Below are positions 11,491 through 23,899 of a stretch of 64,000 bases of DNA, piece by piece. Within the stretch, counting starts at the first letter, position 1. Every line of letters begins with the position of its first letter. The notes under the pieces are model-generated. The model saw nothing but the letters and a program-made list of their open reading frames with translations. It had not been told where the DNA came from and searched no databases. This stretch comes from Annulohypoxylon bovei var. microspora (lineage: Eukaryota > Ascomycota > Sordariomycetes > Xylariales > Hypoxylaceae): contig MU405218.1 of the NCBI GenBank assembly GCA_022836615.1, forward strand, positions 390,324-454,323, written 5' to 3'. The position numbers and the translations under genes are program-made.

Positions 11491-14130
11491 GTCGACAGGT
11501 AGATGAATGGGATTTCGCAAGTAGAAGAAAAGACAATGACGTTGTTCCGAACAATAAAGTGATGCTCCGAAGGCAGGTCCGGTAGAAGACAAGAGATTTG
11601 TTGAGGAGAAATGTGAGAACGGAGAAGACGGGAGGCGGTGGATGTTCGGTGCGGGTGGATGGGAATTTTTTTTGGGTTGTATGAACTTCGGTCGGAGTGG
11701 AGTGGTATAAGGAAGGGGTGTATACCAAGTAGATGGATGGGAAATTAGGACGGAGAGAGAGAATGGGAAAGAAGAGAAAAAAAGAAAAAGGGAAAACTAT
11801 TTGGGATGGTAGAGAGCCTGAAAATGGCGTTCTGACGCGATGCCGCTTGAGAGGAGAGGGATGTTGCAGAGGAGACGGACAGGACGGGAGGGAGAGAGAA
11901 ATTAAGACGGACCAGACTCGGGCGTTTGCGCTAAAAATCAGCAGGCGCGCACCTGAGCCAAAACCCCAGCCAACTTTTGAGCACTGATGATTCCCGAGGA
12001 AAGGGCAATGCGACAAGGCGGTCAATCCGGGGGGGGTGCAAGGCGGCCTTAGCCCGGCTCTTTCTTCCTATTCTACGCTTTCCCTCTTTTTTTCCTTCCT
12101 CTACCCCCTTCTACCACTCTTTCCTTTATTATTATTATATTTTATTTCCTTGTGGGGGGGCGCCACAACCGGGGATTCACCCATCCAACTATTTAATCAA
12201 GAGCTCATTAAGTAGAATAAGAATTGAGAAAGGAAAATTTGGGATGGGATAATAATAATCTCGATTTTGATTTCGGTCAGTTGCACTTGAGCGATCACTA
12301 CTATAGTAAAAGGAAGAAAGAAAAGAGAAAGGGAAAGAATGTTTCGACTGTGCTTAAAGTCGATCGACCGGAGCGAGATTGATGAAATTCCTAAACTCAA
12401 ACCTCTTCTTTGGAGGGGGTTTCGGCTCCACGGCTCCCGGCGCTGGTCGTCTCTTTCGCGTGGGAGTCGACCAATTTGGCTAGGTAATGATACGGGGCCA
12501 TTCCGTACTGTATACATGTACTGTGACAGCGCAATACGGGAAAGAAGGCGTGTACACGTACTTCGTAATCCGTCCGCTCCCGTACTTGCTTTTATTTTAA
12601 CTCGGGTGGCTCTTTACTTTCTTACTCATAATATTAATTAAGTACTATATCTTCAAGTATTCACCCACGCATATATTATATATATATAAGCATATTCATC
12701 AATATGAAATAATTACATATTTTTAAGAGTAATAGATTTAATCATTTGCACTTGATTCCTTTTCTATACTGGTAATATTCGGTAAGCCGCCCGAACATCT
12801 GTTGCGCATTTTAACGCCGGTCGGAGCTGGATGACGGGAGAAAGTAAAAACAAAACAAAAAAAAAGTTTAAAAAGGTGTAAGAAAGGTACGTACCTTCAA
12901 TGATCTAAATATCGTTCATTTCATACTGTGGATGCGGACACGGGGTCCAAAGCGGCGGGTTAGAACTGGGCTTTTTCGGAGTGTCGGTCCCTGTTTTATT
13001 ACCTACAACCCCTATTGTTTAAATAGGTACTTACCAATGTAGGACACTTTCCGAGGGGAATTATTTATTAGTCGGGTTGATTCTTTTTTATTATTAAATG
13101 TATCAATTGATCTCGGCAAGTTTTGATAAGCTCGGAAATATCGTGCTTTATTACTCCTACTTACTCAGGTACATACGTAAGGTAGATAAAACAGAATGAA
13201 TCCATCGTCACCACTGGGGTACATAAGCCACTACGGATATTACATATTCGCCAAAGTTCCGCCTGTCTCTGAGATTCGTGCCCCTTTCCAACATACTTCG
13301 TCTTACCTACTATTATATATATATATACCCGGCATGCCATAGACAATGGTATCATGGCAAACTTTCGGGGGCTGCTGCTATCGGCTGACGAAGTCATGAA
13401 TCGGTTAGCCGGGGCTGACTCGATGCAACCTCGACCAGGCAACCCAGCCCGCCACGTTGGCTGCTTAGAACCTGCTCCGCCGGCCGTCAAACTACGCGCT
13501 GCCCAGTGTGAATGTTGGCGTTACAGACCACTCAGGAGAACACACGGCACCGAATGATTCCTACTGGTCACGCGCACGCTGACCGAAATGGGGTCCGCTT
13601 CGCCGCCGCCGAAACCATAGGGATTTGAATTGTGCCTAACCCCAAACGTCCATTCGTGGCACAGAGAAGAAGGCCGAAGCCTGCGAGACTCCGGATGGTA
13701 ACGATACATACCTCCAGATAGGATAGCAGGGAAGCAACACTACAAATATGAGTGTTCCTTTATCTAAATTGAACATATCTCTATCCGCTAGGCAAGGATA
13801 ACACATAACAATTGAGCATGATAAGCAAGTTGGCTTCACTCCAAATACGTAGACGATGTACATGCTTCTAGTAGTATGTAGTATTCTGAAGTATCCGGAC
13901 GGCGGATAGTCCGAGGCGGAGATCGTGCGATGAACCAGGTAACACTAGCTGCAGTGCCATGTGCGCAATCGTCGTCATCCCCATCATCCTTAGGTACTCC
14001 TTACTCTTCCTCTTCCTCTGTCGGCACCGGAACTCGTCTAGTGCAATCTTCCGTCCGACCTTACTAAGGCGATACCCCCCATTACCGTGAGGCGACGGCT
14101 CTTGCGCGTAATCTTTTCGAGACCCATCAA
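11491..14130. other. Gene-poor region, left part (5' flank of regulator)
   Basis: Contains the long pyrimidine/purine-biased leader of the Zn2Cys6 gene (to about 12,150 on the minus strand) and then mixed sequence with short AT runs near 12,640-12,730. Open frames such as 11,417-12,025 minus overlap the leader and are strongly low-complexity. I see no domain, tRNA or repeat element here. Confidence 0.5.
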
Positions 14131-14310
14131 GGGGGGGGGGGGGGGGGGGGGGGGAAGATGGGATTTATGTTGTTTAAAAAAAAGTAAATTCACACCAGGA
14201 TAGATATGGTGGGATGTGNNNNNNNNNNAAAGCCCCCCCCCCCCCCCCCCCCCCCCCCCCGCCCCCCCCCCCCCCCCCCCCCCCCCCCGCCCCCCCCCCC
14301 CCCCCCCCCC
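14131..14310. repeat. Poly-G tract, 10-N gap and interrupted poly-C tract
   Basis: A run of 24 G occupies 14,131-14,154. Ten undetermined bases lie at 14,219-14,228. A C tract runs from 14,233 to 14,310, interrupted by single G at 14,261 and 14,289, exactly 28 bases apart. The gap shows that assembly was uncertain here, so tract lengths may be wrong. A real homopolymer or a sequencing/scaffolding artefact are both possible. Open frames across the gap encode only poly-proline and are not genes. Confidence 0.9.
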
Positions 14311-17300
14311 AAGGGTGGTCTTATATGTATTTAAATCATGGATATTTGCCCCGATGCTCGTTTAAGTGCCAAGTCAAATGTACCCGAAAAAATGACACCT
14401 GCGACTTTGCAGTTCCGTTCTCTACTAGGGCGTCCATTGCCGCCGAACGTCAGTCGACAGCTCTCGATCGGCTAGGGACCTATATACCAAGTGTGTATGT
14501 AGGTATGTACGCAACTTGCCAACTCCGTTGCATGGTATTATTTCTTTCTCAGCCGAGGGAGACAAAGAGAGTCGGGTGGGGGCTCGCCGATGCCTATCAA
14601 TACCTAATTAAATCAGCCAATCCCCTCCCGACCGAGAACAAAGTAAGTCATTTAGAATTGACAAGATTTAATCACGGAGGACCCATGGAACTTGATCGGT
14701 CTAGAAATCGCCGGATTACCACGTCACGTGAATATATGCGAATAAGGGGCTAGGCGTCGCAGACTTCCGGAAGGATGATAAGGGCTTGTTCATCATCCGT
14801 CAATAAGTCCGCGCGCAGCCCCTTAGCCCCTACCCTATCACTGTGTACATACTCTGTAATAATAATCTCCTGGAAGCTAAACTTCATTTTTAGGTTTCCC
14901 GGATGACGGTGGAGCCGCCGATAATTTATTTCTTACGGTATTAAGTACTTACCTGACAGGGAATCATTGCACAAGCCTTTTCTTTCCCTTTCCCTTCCCT
15001 TCCCTTCAAGTTCCCGTACAAATAAATGCATACAACTTCGACACGATCAACTTAAGCAATATCGAATTGGAACAAGACAATGACGAAAGGAAATACGCCT
15101 ATCAAATCAAGTATTAACAAATTTGTTGCTATTATTAAAAATAAGCGATATGTGTTTAAGGATCGTTAATGGAAGGAAGCATTATGTTCATTTCATCTTC
15201 TCCCTCACTCACCTTCTTTACCTCCCTGCCTACCTACCTACCTACCTAAGGCGTGAGATGTGAGATGGCGAACTCCGTAACTAAAATACAGTATCTGATA
15301 TTCAAATAAACTAATACCCACACTGTGCGGCGGCCGAAAGCCCATAAACCGCGTCAGCCCGTATGTCATGCCGGCATATTGTCCAAATATTTGAATTAAG
15401 TAGGTATGTATACCTAGCACCTTCGTAATCTCTACTCGATATGTCATGTAAGAAGAGGTAGTTTGCACTCTTCTATGTATCTTTACAACTATATCTAGTT
15501 ACCCTCAACGCCGAGTTCAGCGGTCTTGTCGTACATGTGCTTGCCTATGCTCCGGAAGGCCCGGAAGTACATATATATATCCAGGAAGTATCAATGTTCA
15601 TCACAAAGATTTGTACATTGTACAATACATGATAGGCTACATCGGCACCGTACCACAGTACGCATCACCTAAATCCCCATGGCTGGCGATTGGCATTGTT
15701 TGCCGGCAACAATGGATTAAAAGGGGCGGCCCGGATCCTTTATGCTGAAGTTCTCAAATGCGCCCAACCCAACGCAACCCGTCCAACCGCGTACCAGCAT
15801 TTACGCGATTTACACGTGCATATTGCGGGCCGGCGTTACCACCATACATACCCCCAACCCAAAATTTACGAGGCCATTCTCACCGACTTACGGACCGAAT
15901 TCAGAAAAGAAAGAAAGAAAAAAGTCAACCATGAAGACTATCGAATACTCCCACGCCAACATATTCGACAAAATCTTATCTTCGCCGCGCATGCTAATGA
16001 TCAGTTGCCATTTTTATATGGCCAAGTATAAGGATAAGGGGAAACGGACACAGGTACGGCAAATCGTGCCGATCAAGTTACAAGTTCGCAGTACCCCCGG
16101 CCCCCGTCCGCACAGCGCCCTTCCCAGCTACCTCTATTTCGCCCATCTTGATGGTGACATTTTTCAATGCCGACGTGGGCTGACCACGGAATGATACAAT
16201 TGACGGTGGTCTGCTGATGGTCACGTGTTCCGTTCCAGCGTACAGGAGTGTACGTGTAAGTAAGGATAATTAATTCGTACTGTGCTCATCCGACGACTAT
16301 CGTTCTTACTACATAGCAGAGTCCCAATACCTATTCTCATATCTCAATCCAGCAGTTCTAAACGATGCTCTGTTGTCTCATCTTACGTTTACTCTTATAT
16401 AATGTTACGCGCGGTAAGTCAATGGAATGGTTTCCCTTTCACACCTACCGAGCTACTTTAAATATCCGGGCCGTTGTTTTCGACTCAAGTAACCTCAGGG
16501 CAGTGTCTCTCCACGACTAGCTCCCTCCGAATAAAGTGGGAGTCGGGACCTAAAATCGTCCAACGTAGTGTAACGAAGGCAACATTAGGTACTCAGATTT
16601 AATAATGAAGAGGTCTGACGTTACAAGGATCATCATTGTCATATCACGACACTATCAAGAAAATACTTCCCGGGTCCATAGTCTTGGTGTGTATAGGAGT
16701 CAGACGTTAACAAATTGTCAAACTATCCCCTTTAAACCATACCTAATCTTTACCATAGAAACGAATCATAAAGTTGAGAAAACCTAAAACTGCTTACTTA
16801 ATGTTAGTGTTCATATATTGTATGCTTGGAGGTGTTTTAAACAAGTCCCAATCAGGCCCATATATCTGTTGTTTTCTGATTGTTGTTGGTATGCTTATGT
16901 AGATGCTTAGATATACACGAATCGTGTTCTTCGTCGGAACATACGTTCGTCTACCATATATGTACTAAGAGAAGACCCGCAAGACTTTATCTATGGACCA
17001 AGTACGGACCAGCAGATCTTACTCTATGGCTATAATGTATCATTAGCCACTTGTTATCGAGGCTGGATGTGTGTTGATGAAAAACTTTCATGTCTTACAT
17101 ACAAATCGTACTTTATCCATTATGCTAGCATACAGCGTTAGCTCAGTAAGCACCAATACTTCAATAATTGACATAATATTTAAAATAACGAATGCACTAC
17201 ATTACAACTGGCTGATCAGGCATCGGGCAAGCTACTTCAACTTCCCTTACGAAACCTCACGTACTATTTTACAATATAAATGTTAAAAATGGCAACTGTT

Positions 17301-18238
17301 GCCCCCCTTTTTATGAGTAAATACTTCTTGAATCGTCTTTTCGGTAACCTCATATAACTTAAGACTATATAATAACGTGGTATGTTTATGACAAAACCTA
17401 ACAGTAAACACTTATTTAATATTTAACTTTAAATTCACTTTATTCATTTTCTTTGGTAATTGGTACTTCGAGGTTGCATTATTTATATATACCTTATAAT
17501 ATCATGTTTATACCTGCCTTCCTTCCCCTTTTTCTATCATGTTATATGTAATTACTTGTCATTTGAAATTGCTCACTCTTATGTTGCAAGGCGCACTTGA
17601 GATAATATTGTTTCAATCCGAGCAGAATTGACCGAGCCATTCTTCATATTCAAATTTATATCCTCTACGAATAATATTACCAGAGGAGCTTGTGTGTCAT
17701 CTTAACCACATTTATCATAATAAGAATATATGAAAACTTTCCTCCACATTGCCTTAGCTATCTTAATTTAGAACCCATGTCCAACACGTTCGGGATTAAG
17801 ATATAAGCTATAATTAATTGCTTGAAGCTTAGGGTACCTGCATCATCATCTCGTTTCTTGTAATGGCGCATGAAAAAAATGCAGGTTGGAGGATGTGACG
17901 CTCTAACGCTCCTCGTTTAGTTCCCGATTCTGGCAACTTTACCGAGCCTCCCTGCATGTCTCTTCATGATTACCCCGCGACCCCAGCCACCGTTAGATCT
18001 TCATTATCTTCGTTTCACACATCACATATCACGTAACCACAACGGTTTATAAGGAGAAAGAAAGAGAGAAAATAGGGCCACATATTCTAGCCAACGGCAA
18101 AGTGAGAATATAGCCGTGATTGGTCTCATTACCTTAGTCAACCGACTTACATAGTAGATAATAGGTGAATATATTGCCCTCTACTAATGCCACTGCTGGT
18201 GTTACTAGCCTGGCTCTTTGCTCACCCGTCATAGGTCA
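14311..18238. other. Gene-poor region, right part
   Basis: About 3.9 kb of normal to slightly AT-rich sequence with no recognisable gene. The open frames at 15,690-16,194, 16,605-16,787 and 17,071-17,286 have no domain and irregular composition. A CCTA microsatellite lies at 15,229-15,248 and a TTCCC repeat near 14,982-15,006. The C/G content is not CpG-restricted as in the AT compartment, so this is not saturated by the same mutational process. Confidence 0.5.
15229..15248. repeat. CCTA tetranucleotide microsatellite
   Basis: About five perfect tandem CCTA units, read directly from the sequence. It resembles the TACCTA motif family found in other intergenic stretches of the window. Confidence 0.85.
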
Positions 18239-19051
18239 ATGGAGTATCAACCAGCGCCCATATCATCTTACTCGGCTTCGGCCTCTGGCCCGGCTCCAGT
18301 TTCGTCTTCAATGCCCCCGGAGGCCAGGTTGGAGCGTCCGATCTCCACCCCCTTCGCGGGAACGGACATCCGATCGATAAAAACCGCCTGTGAATTCTCG
18401 CTGGGCGAGTATCTCACCCTGCAGAAGAGGCGACGGTATGACGACCCAGCCAGTGGAAATCGTCTTCTTCAGCAACAGGGCATTGTTATGAGCGATCTGC
18501 AGGCGTTGAGGAGTGAGGTGTCGGACCTGCTTAAGACGACGGAGTCGCACAGATGGCGTCGATGGATTCTAGGCGGTCTAGCGTGAGTTCTTTTCTGTAC
18601 CTACCACCCATCTTGAGATACACCTAACGGCCTTATTCCGGATGACATCTCGCCTTTTCACCACGCTGCTTTGCACAATCCACTAGGTACTATTTGTAGC
18701 AACTACTTATATTCTTTTAGTGCGTCCTTCATCCCCGCTGTTCGTAGAATATTCCGTCGTTCGTCGGAAGACAACGAGTCCAACGACACTGAGTATGCAT
18801 TCAAGAGAAGCAAGTCGCTTGTTGGGCGTATTTTGGATTCCGTACACGGCAAAAGCAAGCTGGCTTCGGTGGCCTTCTTTGTACTATCTATCCTGTACGT
18901 ATTTCAGAGTGAGGTGTCGTTGCGAGTAGCTAGAACCGTATCAAAGCGGCTCAAGCGGCTCATGGCTAAGGTTGAAAGAGGAGATCCAGGTCTCGGAGAC
19001 GACGACTTGAGAGTCCTGAATGGCTGGCGTTGGCGAGTGCTTCTATGGTAG
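18239..19051 (+). CDS. Conserved-looking hypothetical protein with a C-terminal hydrophobic segment
   Basis: Two exons, 18,239-18,582 and 18,721-19,051, joined by a GT..AG intron of 138 bp. The sum is 675 nt, giving 224 aa. I do not recognise the family. The N-terminus (about 1-45) is Ser/Pro/Ala-rich; residues about 50-110 are charged and probably helical; one hydrophobic stretch at about 162-176 (ASVAFFVLSILYVFQ) could be a membrane or amphipathic helix; the basic segment after it (SKRLKRL) and a Trp-rich end (WRWRVLLW) follow. The reading frame continues cleanly across the intron and ends in a stop immediately after the Trp-rich tail, which supports a real gene. It is convergent to Nup49, with about 400 bp between stops. 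Function unknown. Confidence 0.7.
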
Positions 19052-19456
19052 TAGTCGTTATCCTGGACCTACAATGGTTGCATGTTATGTTGAGTTTTGC
19101 GATGCTATACGAATTTCATGATTTTTTTTTATCCCGGCATCATGACTTAATCTTTAATGGCGCCAGGACAAACGGCCATAACCATCATCGTAAAAGGCTA
19201 CCAGAAGTATATGTCCATGCACACCTCGTTCAAGAAAGAAACCCTAGCATTGTTTCCACCCTTTTCGAGTTCATGCTTTTCTCTTACCATCCTGCTACGC
19301 CATGATGAACACCATATTCTAATATAGGGAGTTCAAATCTATATCGCCAAGATCTCTCGATCTCTCGTGTCGAAGTTATGGGGCCAAGACCCTATTTCTT
19401 ATATGGGTATCTAAACTACCAAGCACCGAGCCTCGTGAACAATACTCAATATCCAC

Positions 19457-21115
19457 TTAGTACACGCCGTTCCGATCGCGATCGTTACCGATGAAATTAC
19501 CCAATTGAAGTTGGGTCATGCCTTCTCTTGCGCCCGCGACATCGCTGGCCACCTTGAGGATGCCCTGCTGTAGCTCTCTAAGCACGGCACTAAGCTCCTG
19601 GGCCTTTTCATTGGGACCAGATGATGCGCCATTCTTCGTTGCCATCATCTTCTGCATCTGTTCAACCATACTATCAGAAACACCATGCATGTGCATCTCG
19701 ATCTCGGTCATATTCTTCTCATATCTCCTCACTTGGTCGTCCATTTCATCCGCCGCCCTCGAGAAGAAGCTAACAAGGTCTTGTCCATCAGCCTCCGTAT
19801 TGGCCGTGCCTGCGGGCTGCTGCCTAGGTGACCATATTCCGGCCGTGTGATATTGCTCAGGTAACTTCAAATTATCAATGGCCCGGAAGCTGAGTCGTGC
19901 ATGGTCCACGTCCTGCCCGACCAAACCACGGGCTGTTTCGATAGACTGAGCTGCCGATGCTAGCGCACTATGCGCGCTTTCGTATTTCTTAGCGATAAAG
20001 TTGACGTCGTTGGGGATGCTCTCGAGCATCTCCCTATGACCCGGCATGAATGAATCCACCTGTTCCTTGTTTCGCATTTGCTGCTGAATAAACATATCGA
20101 CACCCGCGATCTTTTTTTGCAAGTCCTCCTGAAGATCGTTGAACCGCGTGGTGCCTTTTAGATTGCTAACGTCGATACGCACGCCGGGGACGCTCTGTTG
20201 GGTTGATTGGCCCATCGTTAGGCCGAGGCCTAGCGAGGCGCCCAAACCTAGGCCAGATTGCTGCGGTTGAGCTTGTCCGAGAGGGGTTGACTGAAGTTGA
20301 GCGGGTTGGTTGAGGAGGGAACCGCCACTATAAGCCTTGTTAGTGAAAAAGCTTTAGGTGAGAAGAAATAACCTGTTTAACTCACAAACCTGGTTTCTGC
20401 TGAGTTGCCTGGTTAAATAAACTGGAGCCGGTGTTGGTGTTTGCTGGTTGTGAAGGGTTTAGGGAGCTACCAAACATGCCCCCTGATGCTCCAGCGCCCA
20501 TAGAAGTCGCTTGACTAGCCATGCCACCGCCAAATAGTCCGCCTGTATTCTGGGTCTGAGCCTGGGGTTGTGGTTGCGCGGGCTGTGCGTTTCCGAAGAG
20601 CCCACCCGCTTGTTGTGGTTGCGCGGCAGTAGCGGTATTTGCTCCCCCGAATAGACTAGGGCCCGTTTGTTGTTGCTGTGGTTGTGGTTGTGATGTTGCG
20701 ACGGAAGATGATCCAAAGAGACCACCGGACTGCTGTGGCTGTGAGGTAGTAGCTGTAGATAATGCAGGCAGAGCGTTGCCGAATAATCCAGACGGCTTAG
20801 GAGTCGTAGATGTATTTCCGAAGAGGCTCGAACCGGTAGCAGGTTGTGAGTTTGAAGCAGAACCAAATAGACCTCCGGGAGCGGGAGGCTGGCTACTACC
20901 CGATCCACTTTGTTGAGTATTCGTTGTTAGTCCTTTTGAAAACATGACGTAAAGACGAAGGCGACTCGGCTGGCTGCATAAGGGTCGGAAATGTATAAAG
21001 GTGCATGGATGAGAGAAAAGGATGAAGAAGGAAAATTTGTAACTCACAATAGGTTGGCCGACGACGTATTGATGGAAAGGCCGCCGGGACCACTTGCCGA
21101 TCTTGATAGGGCCAT
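19457..21115 (-). CDS. nup49: FG-repeat nucleoporin Nup49
   Basis: Component of the central channel of the nuclear pore (Nsp1-Nup57-Nup49 complex), where FG repeats mediate transport. Minus-strand exons: 21,115-21,048, 20,973-20,386, 20,327-19,457. They sum to 1527 nt, giving 508 aa. The first exon encodes the N-terminus MALSRSASGPGGLSINTSS. The second carries many GLFG/SLFG/GGLFG repeats separated by Gln/Pro/Thr/Ser spacers. The third carries the coiled-coil domain, beginning VPGVRIDVSNLKGTTRFNDL, that assembles with the partner nucleoporins. The intron 1 acceptor is uncertain: AG at 20,974-20,975 is used here, but a second in-frame AG nine bases further on is equally possible. The gene is divergent from fip1, with 452 bp between start codons. 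Confidence 0.9.
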
Positions 21116-21567
21116 GACTACCCACTTTGGGTTGTGGAATGTGGAATGTGCAATGTTTTGATTTTAAATGCTTTAATTGTATGTATACCTAGGTATTTGT
21201 ACCCTAATACCTCTATGTAGGTATGTAAATAAAAATATTGAGAGGTTGATACCTAGATATGTACATATTTTCAAAGTCGCGTCTAATGTAGCCTTAGCGC
21301 GCCTGCACTGTTCTAGAAAATCTACCATGTACATAGGTACATGTGTTGATAATACCCCTGCTTGTATCCTGGTCATAGCTCCCCCACGGCAGGTCCAGTC
21401 CCCATTTCTTTACGTTGTACCTACATACCTAGACCTAGGTAGGTGTTTGTACCTAGGTGAACCATTTAACGATCAACTTTTAATCCTTCATCCCACACCC
21501 TCAAAGATCACTTCTATTTTCGACACAATCGATATTTAAATCCAGATACACTGGGGTAGATAATACA
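21116..21567. promoter_or_regulatory. Shared divergent promoter of nup49 and fip1
   Basis: The 452 bp between two divergent start codons must hold both promoters. It contains a dense group of TACCTAGGTA-like motifs (for example near 21,185, 21,250, 21,335 and 21,420-21,460), several centred on CCTAGG. I see no clear TATA box. That the motif is regulatory is inference from its location only. Confidence 0.45.
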
Positions 21568-22794
21568 ATGGATATTGACGACGACGATGATTTCTATGCT
21601 CCTGATGAGCCTTCCACTCACAACGATCACCCCGATCCTACCAGCACAAACGTTACTACTCTACCCATACAGTCGCAGGCGCAGTCGCAACCACAACAGC
21701 AACATCAACAGCAGGAACACCAGAATGAAGAAGATTTAGAAGAAGGGGAGGAAGAAGATGAAGGCGCTGACATGGATGAGGATGACTCGGTACGCTTAGT
21801 AGCCATACTGAACCTGTGTCGTTGCTAATAATTCTCTTTTTTTTTTTTTGGCACGTAGGATATAGACATCATCACAGAACGAAAGGATGGCGTAAATGCT
21901 CCTCCGCCAGCGTGAGTGCCCTTCTGACTCTCATATTTTAACATCTGCTTACGTATTTGCCAGTCAATCGCGGTACAGCGACATAAGAAACATACCTCAA
22001 CGATCGGCGTCGAGTGATGCTACCACCAAGCCTACCGCTGTCAAGAAAGAGGACACATCCACACGACCTACTTCGGGCCCTGACTTGCCCGCGGTATCTA
22101 CGTCTAAGGTGGACGTTAAATCAATACCTGTTTATAAACCAGTGGGAAAGCCCATTACCCAAGTCAACATTGATGAAGGTTTGTCGTATACCCATCCCTC
22201 CTATTTTTTCTCTTATATTGACGTACGGCCGCCCAAGACCTACCAGAGAATGACAAACCTTGGCGAAAACCCGGCACCGACATCAGCGACTACTTCAACT
22301 ACGGCTTCGACGAGTTTACCTGGTCTTTATATGCCGCCAAGCAGGACAACGTCCGCAACGAGTTCAGTTCAGATGCTATCGCCCAGAATAACAAGAAGAT
22401 GTTCGAGGACATACAGATGATGATGATGGGCGGCATGCCTGGAATGAGTGGGACAGGCGCGTCGGGTGGCATGACAAACATGCCAGGAATGGACGGCATG
22501 TCTCCCGAGATGCAGGCTATGATGCAGCAGATGATGGCGTCTGGTCTTGACCCAAATCAGATGGATCCTTCTGCTATGTCCGCCATGTTCTCTGGCATGC
22601 AGAACCCTGGAGGTAACGCCACGGGAGGGCAAGGTAACCAGAATCAAAATTTCGGCGGGGCCGGCCAGGGATTCAGCGGTAACCAAGGACAGAACTTCGG
22701 CTATGAGCAAGGCATGAGTCGAGGCGGAGGAGGAGGTGGAGGAGGTGGTGGGGGTTTTAGCGGCCGTGGTCGTGGCGGACGCAGGAATTGGTAA
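21568..22794 (+). CDS. fip1: Pre-mRNA polyadenylation factor Fip1
   Basis: Subunit of the cleavage and polyadenylation factor that tethers poly(A) polymerase to the 3'-end machinery in the nucleus. Exons: 21,568-21,789, 21,859-21,911, 21,964-22,178, 22,238-22,794. They sum to 1047 nt, giving 348 aa. The N-terminus is acidic with a Gln-rich stretch (MDIDDDDDFYAPDEP and a long Glu/Asp run). The signature Fip1 motif KPWRKPGTDISDYFNYGFDE lies near residues 170-190 and is assembled across the third intron. The C-terminus is Met/Gly/Gln-rich and ends in a poly-Gly plus RGG-like segment (GRGRGGRRNW), typical of RNA-binding tails. Junctions are GT..AG and the frame is kept throughout. Confidence 0.93.
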
Positions 22795-23899
22795 CCCTAA
22801 TTGCGTCTTGACTGTTGTATATTTGTCGAGTTGCCCCTCTTGATTATTATATCAGGAGGGGTGTGGGCTTCGACAGAAGGCAGATAATCGGAATGCCGCC
22901 TCATATAATCGTCTCACGATACCCATTTCGTTCAGTCATCCGATTTACCAGTCATTGGTGTTTCGGCGTAGGTAGTGCTCTTCGTCTTGCCTAATACAAG
23001 AGATTTACACTATGACACCGATTCTGTCTGTAGATCGGAAATGCATTCATCATTTACTTAGTGTACTAACCATAAGGATAAAAGATGCTATTGTAGAGGA
23101 CTTAAAGCAATATGTTGGATGTACTATCATCAAGAGGCAAGAAGCAATTGGGGTTACCCTACGATCCTAGATGTATGCAGGCTTGCAGAACCGGAGAGCC
23201 AATCAGTGACAATGTCCCAGCACGTTCCGGGTAAGTGGTAATCTCAATAGCGATCTGTGGGTCTAGAATCTAACGCCGGCGCTTCTTGAACCTCAGAGAT
23301 GCACTTACAAATATTTCAGACCTATTAACGCCTATTGATAAGGCTCGTGAACTGTAAGTGGCAATAGAAACAGGGAATATTGCATCGATAAGCTTTGTCC
23401 AAACTCGCAAATCGTTACCATTCCCTAGGTACGCTAAACACAATACACCTTACCCAACACTATGCACCAGCACTAACTAGGTATGCGTAAAGTTCACGAT
23501 CTAACCTAGATGTAGCTATCGCCCGCTCCCCCATCTTCAAAATTGTAGCCAATGAGGAAGTCCACGTGGGCACATGATTGCATAGCTTAATAGTATAGCA
23601 TATAGTTCTACATATGCCATATCGGAGACAAGACTGTTAAGCTGGCTGCGTGAAGCCGATACTGCTCTGCAGTTGGCTATCGCAACTAGTATCTGAGGTT
23701 CCTCTGAAGGGGTGGCGGAATCCCGCAGGGAGGTACTTAATAGGTTACACCGCAACCCATTTCCCTCTGTAAAACATACATTCCTCAAGCGGCGACAACG
23801 TATTTATATGGACGAGTCCCTTGAATTGCTCCAACCTCATAGACTCCCTAGCGATAATATCGATAGGCGGATCATCGCAGTCCTAGAGTGACCAGTGTA
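22795..23899. other. Intergenic region after fip1
   Basis: About 1.1 kb. It starts with the fip1 3' flank; the remainder shows no recognisable gene. An open frame on the minus strand at 23,537-23,788 has no domain and is not called. No tRNA or transposon terminus was found. Confidence 0.5.

Noticed and set aside
11417..12025. 202-codon minus-strand frame upstream of the Zn2Cys6 gene
   Set aside because: Low-complexity Ser/Phe/Pro text from the pyrimidine-rich leader; it overlaps the true first exon in another frame.
14214..14753. 179-codon plus-strand frame with a poly-proline start
   Set aside because: It runs through the N gap and the poly-C tract; the remainder has no domain and the frame is an artefact of the homopolymer.
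15690..16194. Overlapping frames of 113 and 150 codons on the plus strand
   Set aside because: Irregular composition, no domain, no neighbouring exons with consistent splice signals.
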